This document shows positions 31,037 to 39,992 of a stretch of 47,488 bases of DNA, in pieces (the first letter of the stretch is position 1; each line of letters opens with the position of its first letter). The notes beneath the pieces were generated by a model that saw nothing but the letters and a program-made list of their open reading frames with translations, made no database searches and was not told the DNA's origin. The stretch comes from a bacterium. GTDB lineage: Bacteria > Bacteroidota > Ignavibacteria > Ignavibacteriales > Melioribacteraceae. The DNA lies in the NCBI GenBank assembly GCA_027398005.1, contig DAHYUM010000002.1, positions 1 to 47,488 on the forward strand. Reading direction: 5' to 3'. The position numbers and the translations under genes were made by a program.

Positions 31037-31519
31037 ATGAGACATAATGTAAAAGGAAGAAAATTAAAAAGAACCGCAAGCCACCGTCTTGCAACCTTAA
31101 GAGCGCTCGCAACGGCTTTGCTCCGCTACAAGAAAATTAAAACAACCGTTGCTAAGGCAAAGGAAACAAGAATTTTTGTTGAGCCGATTATTACAAAGGC
31201 TAAAACCGATTCTGTTCATACCCGCCGTCTCGTTGCCGAAGATATTCACGATAAAACAGTGGTAAAAGAATTATTTACCGATATCGTTAAGAAAATTGGG
31301 GAACGCCCGGGCGGTTATACAAGAATTGTTAAATTAGGACACAGAAGAGGAGACGCCGCTGAAATGGCTATTCTTGAACTGGTTGATTTTAACGATCTGG
31401 TTGCCAAGAAAAAAGCTGCTGTAGCTGCTAAAAAAGCAGAAGCTGCCAAAGCAGATTCCGCTAAAGTAGAAGATGCTGTAGTGGTTAAAGAAACCAAAGA
31501 ACCTAAAGCGGAAAAATAA
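31037..31519 (+). CDS. rplQ: 50S ribosomal protein L17 with Ala/Lys-rich tail
   Basis: L17 lies near the tunnel exit and closes the alpha group. The core begins MRHNVKGRKLKRTASHRLATLRALATAL and runs to about residue 118. A low-complexity tail of about 40 residues follows, rich in Ala, Lys, Glu and Val, making 160 residues against about 120-130 in many bacteria. A strong terminator lies 23 bases past the stop and ends the ribosomal-protein supercluster. Confidence 0.96.
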   Translation: MRHNVKGRKLKRTASHRLATLRALATALLRYKKIKTTVAKAKETRIFVEPIITKAKTDSVHTRRLVAEDIHDKTVVKELFTDIVKKIGERPGGYTRIVKLGHRRGDAAEMAILELVDFNDLVAKKKAAVAAKKAEAAKADSAKVEDAVVVKETKEPKAEK

Positions 31520-31541
31520 TATATAAGCTTTTAGTAAAGTT

Positions 31542-31574
31542 AAAAGAGTAACCGGAAACGGTTACTCTTTTTTT
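31542..31574 (+). terminator. Strong rho-independent terminator after rplQ
   Basis: Arms 31542-31554 and 31559-31571 form a perfect 13-bp stem closed by a GAAA tetraloop, and the T-run extends to 31574. It marks the end of the long secE/nusG-to-rplQ block. engB starts a few bases later and would need its own promoter or read-through. Confidence 0.92.
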
Positions 31575-31578
31575 ATTT

Positions 31579-32166
31579 ATGATGAAACTGATTGAATTCC
31601 ATAAAGCCGTTTACAAAATTGCCGATCTCCCAAAGGGAAACCGCGCCGAAGTGGTGCTATGCGGAAGATCGAACGTGGGCAAATCATCTTTCATTAACTG
31701 CCTCCTTTCTTCAAAAACCGCAAAAACCAGCTCCCAGCCGGGTAAAACCCGCTCTATTAACTATTATCTTATCGATAATAAATTCTTCTTTGTAGACCTT
31801 CCCGGTTTCGGCTATGCAAAGGTTTCTAAAACCGAAAGGGATAACTGGCAGAAACTTATTGATGATTACTTCAATTCTTCTGGGGGAAGGATTAAACTTG
31901 TTCTTCACCTTGTGGATAGCCGGCACGAACCCACCCCATTGGACCTTATGCTGCACGAATACCTTAAGCAGATGGGCATGCCCTGCGCCGTTATACTGAA
32001 TAAAATTGATAAACTTAAACAGTCCGAAATTGCCGCCTCAAAAAGGAATATTTCGGCTACTATGCCGGGACTTGAAGCGGGAAAGGATTTTTTCCTCTTT
32101 TCGGCCGTTTCCGGGTTCGGTAAAAAAGAACTATTAAAATTAGTTAATAACTCAATTATTGAGTGA
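31579..32166 (+). CDS. engB: Ribosome biogenesis GTPase EngB/YsxC
   Basis: This GTPase of the TrmE-Era-EngA family is needed for late 50S assembly. The 195 residues contain the P-loop GRSNVGKSS (29-37), DLPGFGYA (about 73-80) and NKID (about 141). The start may be either of two adjacent ATG codons (31579 or 31582). No good ribosome binding site is seen because the rplQ terminator T-run lies just upstream. Its placement after a ribosomal-protein block fits its role. Confidence 0.96.
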   Translation: MMKLIEFHKAVYKIADLPKGNRAEVVLCGRSNVGKSSFINCLLSSKTAKTSSQPGKTRSINYYLIDNKFFFVDLPGFGYAKVSKTERDNWQKLIDDYFNSSGGRIKLVLHLVDSRHEPTPLDLMLHEYLKQMGMPCAVILNKIDKLKQSEIAASKRNISATMPGLEAGKDFFLFSAVSGFGKKELLKLVNNSIIE

Positions 32167-32243
32167 ATTTTTATCAAAGATTTAGTATAATTAAATCTGA
32201 ATTTTACTATAAATTATAATTTTACATCACCCTGCGGAAGGCG

Positions 32244-34127
32244 ATGGGATTATCATCAAAAAATAAGAAGAGGATTGTAACTTTTGCGTTAATTCCTGTT
32301 CTAATAACTATTCTGTTTCTGGCCGATGATACAATTCTGCGCGCAATTACTGCGGCCATTCTTATTGTTTACGCCGCTTTTATTATCTTCCTCCGCGATT
32401 CAGTCCGTTCCGACAATTTCGACGAATCCCGTATCGAATCCGATTTACCGGCAGAAGAACCTGAATCTTTTACCGAAGGTAAACGGGAATATGCCCCCGA
32501 TGAAGGGGAGGGATTCGAAATCATTTCCCAGAATAAGCAGATTGAAGTTATTACTGCCGAAAATTACCGCCCCACGGTTCATAGCGGCCAGAAAGATATT
32601 TATAAACCCCCCGATTTTAAAAAGACTTACGACGACATTGCCCATGAGGAACTGCCCAAGGACCTGAACCACGATGAACAGTTCGCTTTTGTGCTTGAGA
32701 AGGTGCTCAATATTGCCAAAGACGCTTTCATGGCGCATACGGCCGTTTTCTTCTGGTATAATAAAAACAAGAACCGTCTTACATTAGAAAAATTCGTCTC
32801 CAGCTCAAATGCCATCAGCGAACAGAAGTTCGACCTTGAAGATGACATTTTAGGTAAGATTATTAACAGGGAAGAGCCCGAGCTCCTTTCGAGCATTAGC
32901 ACCAACGCCGAAGCGGAAAATATACGCTACTACAGCACACTGCAGGGCATAAGAAGTTTTGTAGGGGTGCCCTTGTTCTACAAAAAGAATATTGCGGGCA
33001 TTCTTGCCCTCGATTCCAAAATGAACGACGCTTTCGGCATTGAAACCGTTTATTCACTTGGCAGAATGGTAAGGGTCATTTCAATTCTTATCACTTTGTT
33101 CGAAGAAAGATTTGCCGAATCGCAGGCAGAACAGAGGCTTAAAATACTTTTGGGCATTCTGGGGGGCGATAAAAAATTCCTTTCCGAAGCAGACCTTATT
33201 TCGGCCCTGGAGCAGGCTGTTAATGCTTTAATTCATTGGGACGCATTTACATTCGTTTATTTCTATCCCGGCGAGCAAAAATTCAAAACTGCCCGGATTG
33301 TAAATAAAACATCTCTCAAATACGTCGGCGAAAACCTCGAAATTGATTTGAGCGGAACTCTTGTGGGTAAGGCTATCCTAAGCGGCATTCCGGTTAAGAT
33401 AGACGATACTTCCTCCTCGGAATATAAAAGATTCACTAAAAACGAGGATGTAAGCTTCGACGGCTCATTTATGGCTATTCCGCTTGTGTATGACGACCAG
33501 AACTATGGCGTGCTCTGTTTTGAAAGCCTTAAAAAGAATAATTACAACAATGCCGATGTGGCATTCCTTAAAAACGCTACAAAGATTTTTTCTTTCATTC
33601 TATATTCTTATTCAAGCACATCAATTTTAAGAAATCTTCTTTCGGTTGATGTTGATACAAAATTATTGAATTACGACACATTCTGCGAGCGTGTTGCCGC
33701 CGATTTATTCAAAGCCAAAGAGCTTAACGTGCAGGGGGCTATTGCCCTTATTCAGGTAGACGACCTGCTTGAACAGGATTCACTGTTCGAAGGGGACCCG
33801 TTCCCTAAAGTGCTTAAAGCCGTGGCTAAAATGGTTTCGGATGAAATGACCCCTCTTAATGTTCTCGGCCGCCTGAATGAAAAAGTATTCGGAGTGCATT
33901 TCTTCAACGCCACGGCTAAGGATGTTTTTCTGTGGGCTGAAAAATTGAGAATTAAAATTGCGCGCAAACCGATTGCCGTGCTCACCAAACAGACTACTTT
34001 TACTGTCTCAATCGGAGTTGCTTCCTCATACAATAAATCGGATGTTAAAGAAATTATTTACAATGCCGAGCTCGCCTTAAAAAAAGCCCTTGAAAAAGGG
34101 GGCAATTCCGTTAAAAGCTTAAACTAA
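32244..34127 (+). CDS. Membrane-anchored GAF-GAF protein with a degenerate GGDEF domain
   Basis: The 627 residues begin with two membrane helices (about 10-27 and 32-50). An acidic linker leads to two GAF-like sensor domains (about 145-290 and 315-465) and a C-terminal domain with diguanylate cyclase features: DVDTKLLNYDTF at its start and TFTVSIGVAS near its end. The GG(D/E)EF active-site position reads GRLNEKVFGVHF, so the catalytic residues are missing and it probably cannot make cyclic di-GMP. A role as a ligand sensor or scaffold is inference. The stop is nine bases before deoB. TATAAT at 32215-32220 may be part of its promoter. Confidence 0.8.
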   Translation: MGLSSKNKKRIVTFALIPVLITILFLADDTILRAITAAILIVYAAFIIFLRDSVRSDNFDESRIESDLPAEEPESFTEGKREYAPDEGEGFEIISQNKQIEVITAENYRPTVHSGQKDIYKPPDFKKTYDDIAHEELPKDLNHDEQFAFVLEKVLNIAKDAFMAHTAVFFWYNKNKNRLTLEKFVSSSNAISEQKFDLEDDILGKIINREEPELLSSISTNAEAENIRYYSTLQGIRSFVGVPLFYKKNIAGILALDSKMNDAFGIETVYSLGRMVRVISILITLFEERFAESQAEQRLKILLGILGGDKKFLSEADLISALEQAVNALIHWDAFTFVYFYPGEQKFKTARIVNKTSLKYVGENLEIDLSGTLVGKAILSGIPVKIDDTSSSEYKRFTKNEDVSFDGSFMAIPLVYDDQNYGVLCFESLKKNNYNNADVAFLKNATKIFSFILYSYSSTSILRNLLSVDVDTKLLNYDTFCERVAADLFKAKELNVQGAIALIQVDDLLEQDSLFEGDPFPKVLKAVAKMVSDEMTPLNVLGRLNEKVFGVHFFNATAKDVFLWAEKLRIKIARKPIAVLTKQTTFTVSIGVASSYNKSDVKEIIYNAELALKKALEKGGNSVKSLN

Positions 34128-34136
34128 AGTGATAAT

Positions 34137-35300
34137 TTGAAAAATTTTATTATTCTTGTGCTCGATGGAGTAGGCGTTGGCGAATTGCCCGATGCACCTC
34201 AATATAACGATGCCGGCAGTAATACTTTGGGAAACCTGGGTAATTTTGTAGGCGGTATGAACCTGCCTAATTTACAGAAAATGGGGCTAGGCAATATAAT
34301 ACCTATTAAAGGAGTTGATAACACCCCCTCGCCGCTGGCTTCGTACGGCAAGATGTTCGAGCAGTCCAAAGGTAAGGATTCTACTTCGGGGCATTGGGAA
34401 ATTGGAGGCCTTATTGTAGACGTAGAATTTCCCCTTTATCCGAATGGTTTTCCCGATGAAATAATTAATAAGTTCATTTCGGAAACCGGAGTAAAAGGAA
34501 TTCTTGGGAACAAGCCGGCTTCGGGAACCGAAATTATTAAAGAGCTTGGCGCTGAACATGTAAAAACCGGATATCCTATTGTTTATACTTCGGGCGATTC
34601 CGTATTCCAGATTGCCGCACACGAAGAAGTTATTCCTCTTGAACGGCTTTATGAAATATGCAAAATAGCCAGGCATAAAATTATGACCGGAAAGGATTCG
34701 GTAGGCCGTATTATTGCACGCCCTTTTGTAGGAACAGAAGGCTCTTTTACGCGCACCACAAACAGAAAAGATTTCTCCGTCGATCCTTTCGGATATACTA
34801 TTCTTGATACCTGCTCTAACGCAGGAATTAAAACCATAGCCGTTGGCAAAGTAAATGACCTTTTTAACTATAAGGGAATTGACGAAAAGCATCATACAAA
34901 ATCGAATTTGGAAGGAATTGAGGAAATTATAAAAGTAAATAAATCAGTCTCGTCATCCCTTATTTTCGCCAACCTGGTCGATTTTGATGTGTACTACGGG
35001 CACCGTCTGGACCCGGCAGGGTATTACAAAGCTTTACAGGAATTTGACGGCAGGCTCCCCGAAATACTCGATTCGATGGATGAAAGCGATATTTTAATTA
35101 TAACTTCGGACCACGGCAACGACCCCACTACTACAAGCACAGACCACAGCAGGGAATATGTACCACTTCTCTTTTACGGTAAAAACATTCAGCCCCGTTC
35201 ATTGGGCATAAGGAATACTTTTGCCGATGTGGCACAGACCGCATGCCGGTTCTTCGGGCTGAATAACTCGCTTGCAGGGGAAAGTTTCCTTATCGGTTAG
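34137..35300 (+). CDS. deoB: Phosphopentomutase
   Basis: DeoB interconverts ribose (or deoxyribose) 1-phosphate and 5-phosphate, linking nucleoside breakdown to the pentose phosphate pool. The 387 residues match the family. Metal ligand Asp10 lies in LDGVGVGELPDA, the phosphorylated Thr83 lies in KGKDSTSGHWEI, and the C-terminal SDHGNDPTT site is complete. The start is TTG 34137, nine bases after the GAF gene. Downstream, after 244 bases, come two microcompartment vertex genes; transketolase, which also feeds pentose phosphates, is at 41551. Confidence 0.96.
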   Translation: MKNFIILVLDGVGVGELPDAPQYNDAGSNTLGNLGNFVGGMNLPNLQKMGLGNIIPIKGVDNTPSPLASYGKMFEQSKGKDSTSGHWEIGGLIVDVEFPLYPNGFPDEIINKFISETGVKGILGNKPASGTEIIKELGAEHVKTGYPIVYTSGDSVFQIAAHEEVIPLERLYEICKIARHKIMTGKDSVGRIIARPFVGTEGSFTRTTNRKDFSVDPFGYTILDTCSNAGIKTIAVGKVNDLFNYKGIDEKHHTKSNLEGIEEIIKVNKSVSSSLIFANLVDFDVYYGHRLDPAGYYKALQEFDGRLPEILDSMDESDILIITSDHGNDPTTTSTDHSREYVPLLFYGKNIQPRSLGIRNTFADVAQTACRFFGLNNSLAGESFLIG

Positions 35301-35544
35301 CTCTTTTTAAGTAACCGAAAGATATTTGAACCCGAAATAATTAAGAGTAAAAGAAATTTAATTAATGGAATTTTGGGTTTACTAAATGCTCTAAAAATAT
35401 TAGGTTTGAAGTCAGCAAAACCTTTCTTTAAATTTTGGATATAATTAGTGCCGTTAAAGAGTGTTGCCGGCATTATTGTTTTGCTTTCGTATTTATAATA
35501 ACTGTTGAAATAAATTTAGTTTATAGAAAAATTTTGAGGTACTT

Positions 35545-35844
35545 TTGATACTAGGCCGTGTTATTGGCACCGTTTGGTCCACAAGAAAAGATGAATATCT
35601 TGTAGGGGCAAAATTTCTTATTGTACGCCAGCTCGACCTTGATTATAAGCCGAAGGAAAATTTTGTAGTTGCGGTCGATTCGGTTGGCGCGGGAGTTGGC
35701 GAAGTGGTTTTGGTTGCGCAGGGCAGCAGTGCCAGGCAGACCACCTTTACGCGCAATAAACCAATTGACGCGGTTATCATGGCTATTGTGGATAAGCTCG
35801 ATATATCGGTTAAGGAACAGCTTGCGGGAATGGTTGAAGAATAA
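35545..35844 (+). CDS. EutN/CcmL-type bacterial microcompartment vertex protein (first copy)
   Basis: Members of this family form pentamers that cap the vertices of protein-shelled microcompartments. The 99 residues follow the family closely: LGRVIGTVWST at the start, VDSVGAGVGE at about residues 44-53, GSSAR at 60-64 on the pore-facing loop, and IVDKL near the end. The start is TTG 35545 with TGAGGT at about 35534-35539. The 244-base gap upstream holds no gene. Its stop overlaps the next vertex gene in TAATG. No hexameric (BMC-H) shell gene or encapsulated enzyme is seen in the window. Confidence 0.9.
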   Translation: MILGRVIGTVWSTRKDEYLVGAKFLIVRQLDLDYKPKENFVVAVDSVGAGVGEVVLVAQGSSARQTTFTRNKPIDAVIMAIVDKLDISVKEQLAGMVEE

Positions 35845-36113
35845 TGTATTTGGGCAGGGTTATAGGCACAATCTGGGCAACCAGAAAATATGAAGCCGTT
35901 AACGGTTACAAAATGCAGTTCGTTCAGCCTGTTAATGCGGATTTGAAAGCCTCCGGAGACCCATTTGTAGCGCTGGATACTGTTGGCGCAGGGCCGGGGG
36001 AAATTGTTTATTATGTTACATCGTGCGAAGCCGTTATTCCACTTGATGTTGATATGGCTCCGGTTGATGCTTCAATTGTAGGAATTGTAGATTCACTTTA
36101 TTCTGTATCCTAA
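35844..36113 (+). CDS. EutN/CcmL-type bacterial microcompartment vertex protein (second copy, divergent pore loop)
   Basis: The 89 residues share [24 protein letters not shown] and GIVDSLY with the first copy and belong to the same pentamer family. The GSSAR loop is replaced by a sequence with Cys61 (VTSCEAV), so the pore would differ. ATG 35844 overlaps the first gene by one base, which implies coupled translation in similar amounts. rpoD starts 14 bases after the stop, so the three genes may share a transcript. Confidence 0.88.
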   Translation: MYLGRVIGTIWATRKYEAVNGYKMQFVQPVNADLKASGDPFVALDTVGAGPGEIVYYVTSCEAVIPLDVDMAPVDASIVGIVDSLYSVS

Positions 36114-36127
36114 TAGGAGATATCAGT

Positions 36128-36982
36128 TTGAAGATTCAAAAACAATTTACCAACAGGGAAAGCCAGTCGCTGGATAAATACCTTCAGGAAATTGGCAAGG
36201 TTGAACTTCTGGCTCCGGAAGAAGAAATTGATCTCGCAATCCGCATTAAGAAAAACGACAATATTGCTCTTGAAAAACTGGTTAAGGCAAACCTCCGCTT
36301 TGTTGTAAGCGTTGCCAAGCAGTACCAGAACCAGGGCTTAACCCTGGGTGATCTTATAAATGAGGGGAATTTAGGGTTAATTAAGGCCGCTAAGCGTTTT
36401 GATGAAACTCGCGGTTTTAAATTTATTTCATACGCAGTTTGGTGGATCAGGCAGTCAATACTGCAGGCATTGGCGGAACAATCCAGAATTGTTCGCCTTC
36501 CGCTTAACCGCGTTGGCGCTCTTAATAAAATTGGCAAAGCCTACAGCAGTCTGGAACAGGAATTTGAACGGGAGCCGAACGCAAGCGAGCTTGCGCAGGA
36601 ACTGGATATGGATGTTTCTGAAGTTTCGGACCACCTTAAGATTTCGGGCAGGCATGTTTCTATAGATGCCCCTTTTGCATCGGGGGAGGAGAACAGGCTT
36701 CTGGATGTTATTGAGAATGAAGACCAGCCTTCGCCCGACGCAAAGCTGATGAGCGAATCGCTTAAAAGCGAAATTGAAAGAGTGCTTTCAACTCTTAACG
36801 AAAGAGAAACTGAAGTTTTGAAATTATATTTCGGCATAAATAAAGACCACGCCCTTACCCTTGAAGAAATTGGGGAGATGTTTAACCTTACGAGGGAACG
36901 GGTAAGGCAGATTAAGGAAAAGGCAATAAGGAGATTGAGGCACGCTTCGCGAAGCAAGAATCTCCGTTCTTATTTAGGCTGA
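36128..36982 (+). CDS. rpoD: Primary RNA polymerase sigma factor RpoD (short FCB type)
   Basis: The 284 residues contain regions 1.2, 2, 3 and 4 with no long N-terminal region 1.1. Region 2 has [36 protein letters not shown] and [11 protein letters not shown]; region 4 ends with [19 protein letters not shown]. This short housekeeping sigma, ending [11 protein letters not shown], is characteristic of Bacteroidota and Chlorobiota. The start is TTG 36128 with AGGAGA upstream. Its position directly after two vertex genes is unusual. The NlpC/P60 gene follows after 19 bases. Confidence 0.95.
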   Translation: MKIQKQFTNRESQSLDKYLQEIGKVELLAPEEEIDLAIRIKKNDNIALEKLVKANLRFVVSVAKQYQNQGLTLGDLINEGNLGLIKAAKRFDETRGFKFISYAVWWIRQSILQALAEQSRIVRLPLNRVGALNKIGKAYSSLEQEFEREPNASELAQELDMDVSEVSDHLKISGRHVSIDAPFASGEENRLLDVIENEDQPSPDAKLMSESLKSEIERVLSTLNERETEVLKLYFGINKDHALTLEEIGEMFNLTRERVRQIKEKAIRRLRHASRSKNLRSYLG

Positions 36983-37001
36983 TAAATTAAGGAATTAAAA
37001 T

Positions 37002-37703
37002 TTGAAAATATTAAAATCTGTAATACTCGCTTTAAGCGTATTTTTCATTTTTGTGGGATGCACCGCTACAAGCGCGTTCAGCAGGTTCCGTACAAGGAAC
37101 GATAACAAAAAGGGGAGCGCCGTAATACCCGATACGGCAAGGTACAATTCCAAAAAGTTAATGACAGTAACCGCGCTTGATGACCTCGATTCGGACAGCG
37201 AATTCAGCCTTGAAGATGACGATGACGAATTCGACAATACTGAATCGGTTACCGCTACATGGAAGAAAGACGAAGTTTACAGCACTCTTATTAAGGCGGC
37301 TGGCAATTCGGTTCCTCCCGAACTATGCTCGCGCATTCTTAACGAAGCAGTAAGTTACCTTAATACGCCTTATAAATACGGCGGCACTACTGCCAACGGT
37401 ATCGACTGCTCGGCATTTACACAGAAAGTTTATGAAAATTCTATCGAGCTTCAAATTCCCAGAAGCACTAGGGAACAATTTTCAATTGGGGAAAAAATAT
37501 TGAAAGGGGACGAACTCCAGTTTGGCGACCTCGTATTCTTTAAGACTAAAAGAAGGTCGGGGCCCGGGCATGTAGGCATTTACATAGGCGATAATAAGTT
37601 TATGCATGCCAGCAGGAAAAAGGGCGTTATGGTTTCCTCCCTTGACGAGCAGTACTGGAAACCCCGTTATATGGGCGCAAGACGTCTTAACATTACTGAA
37701 TAG
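37002..37703 (+). CDS. NlpC/P60-family lipoprotein (probable cell-wall endopeptidase)
   Basis: The 233 residues start with a lipoprotein signal peptide whose lipobox Cys is residue 20 (FVGC). A linker with a strongly acidic stretch follows (about 59-79). The C-terminal NlpC/P60 domain (about 105-230) has nucleophile Cys136 in DCSAFT, His190 in GHVGIYIG and a third polar residue near His202 in FMHAS. Such enzymes cut peptide links in peptidoglycan; Spr/MepS is a comparable lipoprotein. The start is TTG 37002. It lies between rpoD and fumC. Confidence 0.88.
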   Translation: MKILKSVILALSVFFIFVGCTATSAFSRFRTRNDNKKGSAVIPDTARYNSKKLMTVTALDDLDSDSEFSLEDDDDEFDNTESVTATWKKDEVYSTLIKAAGNSVPPELCSRILNEAVSYLNTPYKYGGTTANGIDCSAFTQKVYENSIELQIPRSTREQFSIGEKILKGDELQFGDLVFFKTKRRSGPGHVGIYIGDNKFMHASRKKGVMVSSLDEQYWKPRYMGARRLNITE

Positions 37704-37784
37704 AATATATTTTAGTTTACTCTGTTACCCGGCTTTAATCAGTTTGAAAAATTAATTTTTGTCAAACAATCAAGGAGTTATGTT

Positions 37785-39164
<1,380 letters not shown>

Positions 39165-39177
39165 AATTCTTATTTAT

Positions 39178-39208
39178 CCGGGCGCGGCAGAAACCGCGTC
39201 CGGTTTTT
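39178..39208 (+). terminator. Rho-independent terminator after fumC
   Basis: CCGGGCGCGG (39178-39187) pairs with CCGCGTCCGG (39194-39203) with one G-T wobble around a six-base loop. TTTTT follows at 39204-39208. It is GC-rich and well placed 14 bases after the fumC stop. Confidence 0.92.
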
Positions 39209-39338
39209 ACCTCTTCACTTTAACAATAAAAATTTATAACTTCCTTTTAAATATATCTGTCCTTTATTTTCTTAGGTTATATTCTTGTTTCCGGTTATTA
39301 AACAGAATCATATTCCAATTATAAACAGGAGAGAAAAA

Positions 39339-39575
39339 ATGGAAGAACCAAAAACACCCCAGAAAGCCCCTTATGTAATGGATGTTAAACCGGGCACATA
39401 TCACTGGTGCGCCTGCGGCCGTTCTGAAAGCCAGCCTTTTTGCGACGGATCGCATGAAGTAACCGGTTTTACTCCTATTGAAGTTGAAATTACAGAAGAG
39501 AAGAAAGTTGCCTGGTGCGGGTGCAAGCATTCGTCTAATAAACCGTTCTGCGACGGAACCCATAAACATATTTAA
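39339..39575 (+). CDS. Double CDGSH iron-sulfur domain protein
   Basis: This 78-residue protein has two CDGSH motifs. The first uses Cys24, Cys26, Cys35 and His39, and the second Cys60, Cys62, Cys71 and His75. Each is the three-Cys one-His set that binds a [2Fe-2S] cluster in the mitoNEET family. I chose ATG 39339, with AGGAG about six bases upstream, over an in-frame upstream codon at 39285, because the extra residues match nothing in the family. Function in bacteria is poorly known; redox or iron homeostasis is inference. Confidence 0.9.
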   Translation: MEEPKTPQKAPYVMDVKPGTYHWCACGRSESQPFCDGSHEVTGFTPIEVEITEEKKVAWCGCKHSSNKPFCDGTHKHI

Positions 39576-39633
39576 TTTCTGCCCTATTGTTTTTAGGTTA
39601 TTTACGATAATTGATTAGGGCAGTTGGAGAAAG

Positions 39634-39984
39634 ATGTTTAAGGCGTTTCTGGTTACGGAAGATTACCGGGCGGAATATCCCGATCCCATTAAAATAAGTA
39701 AAGGGGATTCGGTTGTTATTGGTGAAAAATATGAGGGAAACCCCGATTGGAATGGGTGGGTCTGGTGCATTAATAAGGCAGGTTCTAAGGGGTGGGTGCC
39801 CGAAAATATATTAATAATTGAAGGAAACAGTGGAACGGCCGCTGAGGATTACGACGCCGCGGAGCTGGGCGCTGTAAAAGGGGAAATACTTGAATGTAAT
39901 AAATTAACCGGAGGCTGGGCTTTCTGCCGGAACGGCAAAAATGAATGGGGCTGGATTCCGGAATCGAATCTTAAACAAATTTAG
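39634..39984 (+). CDS. Tandem SH3-like domain protein
   Basis: The 116 residues contain two SH3-like repeats (about 3-62 and 69-115). Each begins with a Tyr-containing strand (TEDYRAE, AEDYDAAE), continues with a KG turn and a double Trp or Trp-Ala segment, and ends GW(V/I)PE(N/S)(I/N)L. The second repeat resembles the ALYDY-type start of eukaryotic SH3 domains. No signal peptide or membrane helix is seen, so a cytoplasmic adaptor is suggested. The stop is eight bases before the next gene. Function is unknown. Confidence 0.7.
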   Translation: MFKAFLVTEDYRAEYPDPIKISKGDSVVIGEKYEGNPDWNGWVWCINKAGSKGWVPENILIIEGNSGTAAEDYDAAELGAVKGEILECNKLTGGWAFCRNGKNEWGWIPESNLKQI

Positions 39985-39992
39985 GGAGTGAA

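Noticed and set aside
34287-34895. 202-codon open frame on the - strand across deoB
   Set aside because: It lies wholly antisense to deoB, whose protein is complete and strongly conserved. The antisense product shows no recognisable domain.
35294-35317. Inverted repeat CGGTTA/TAACCG at the deoB stop as a terminator
   Set aside because: The six-base stem has a long loop and no T-run after the second arm, so it is too weak to call.
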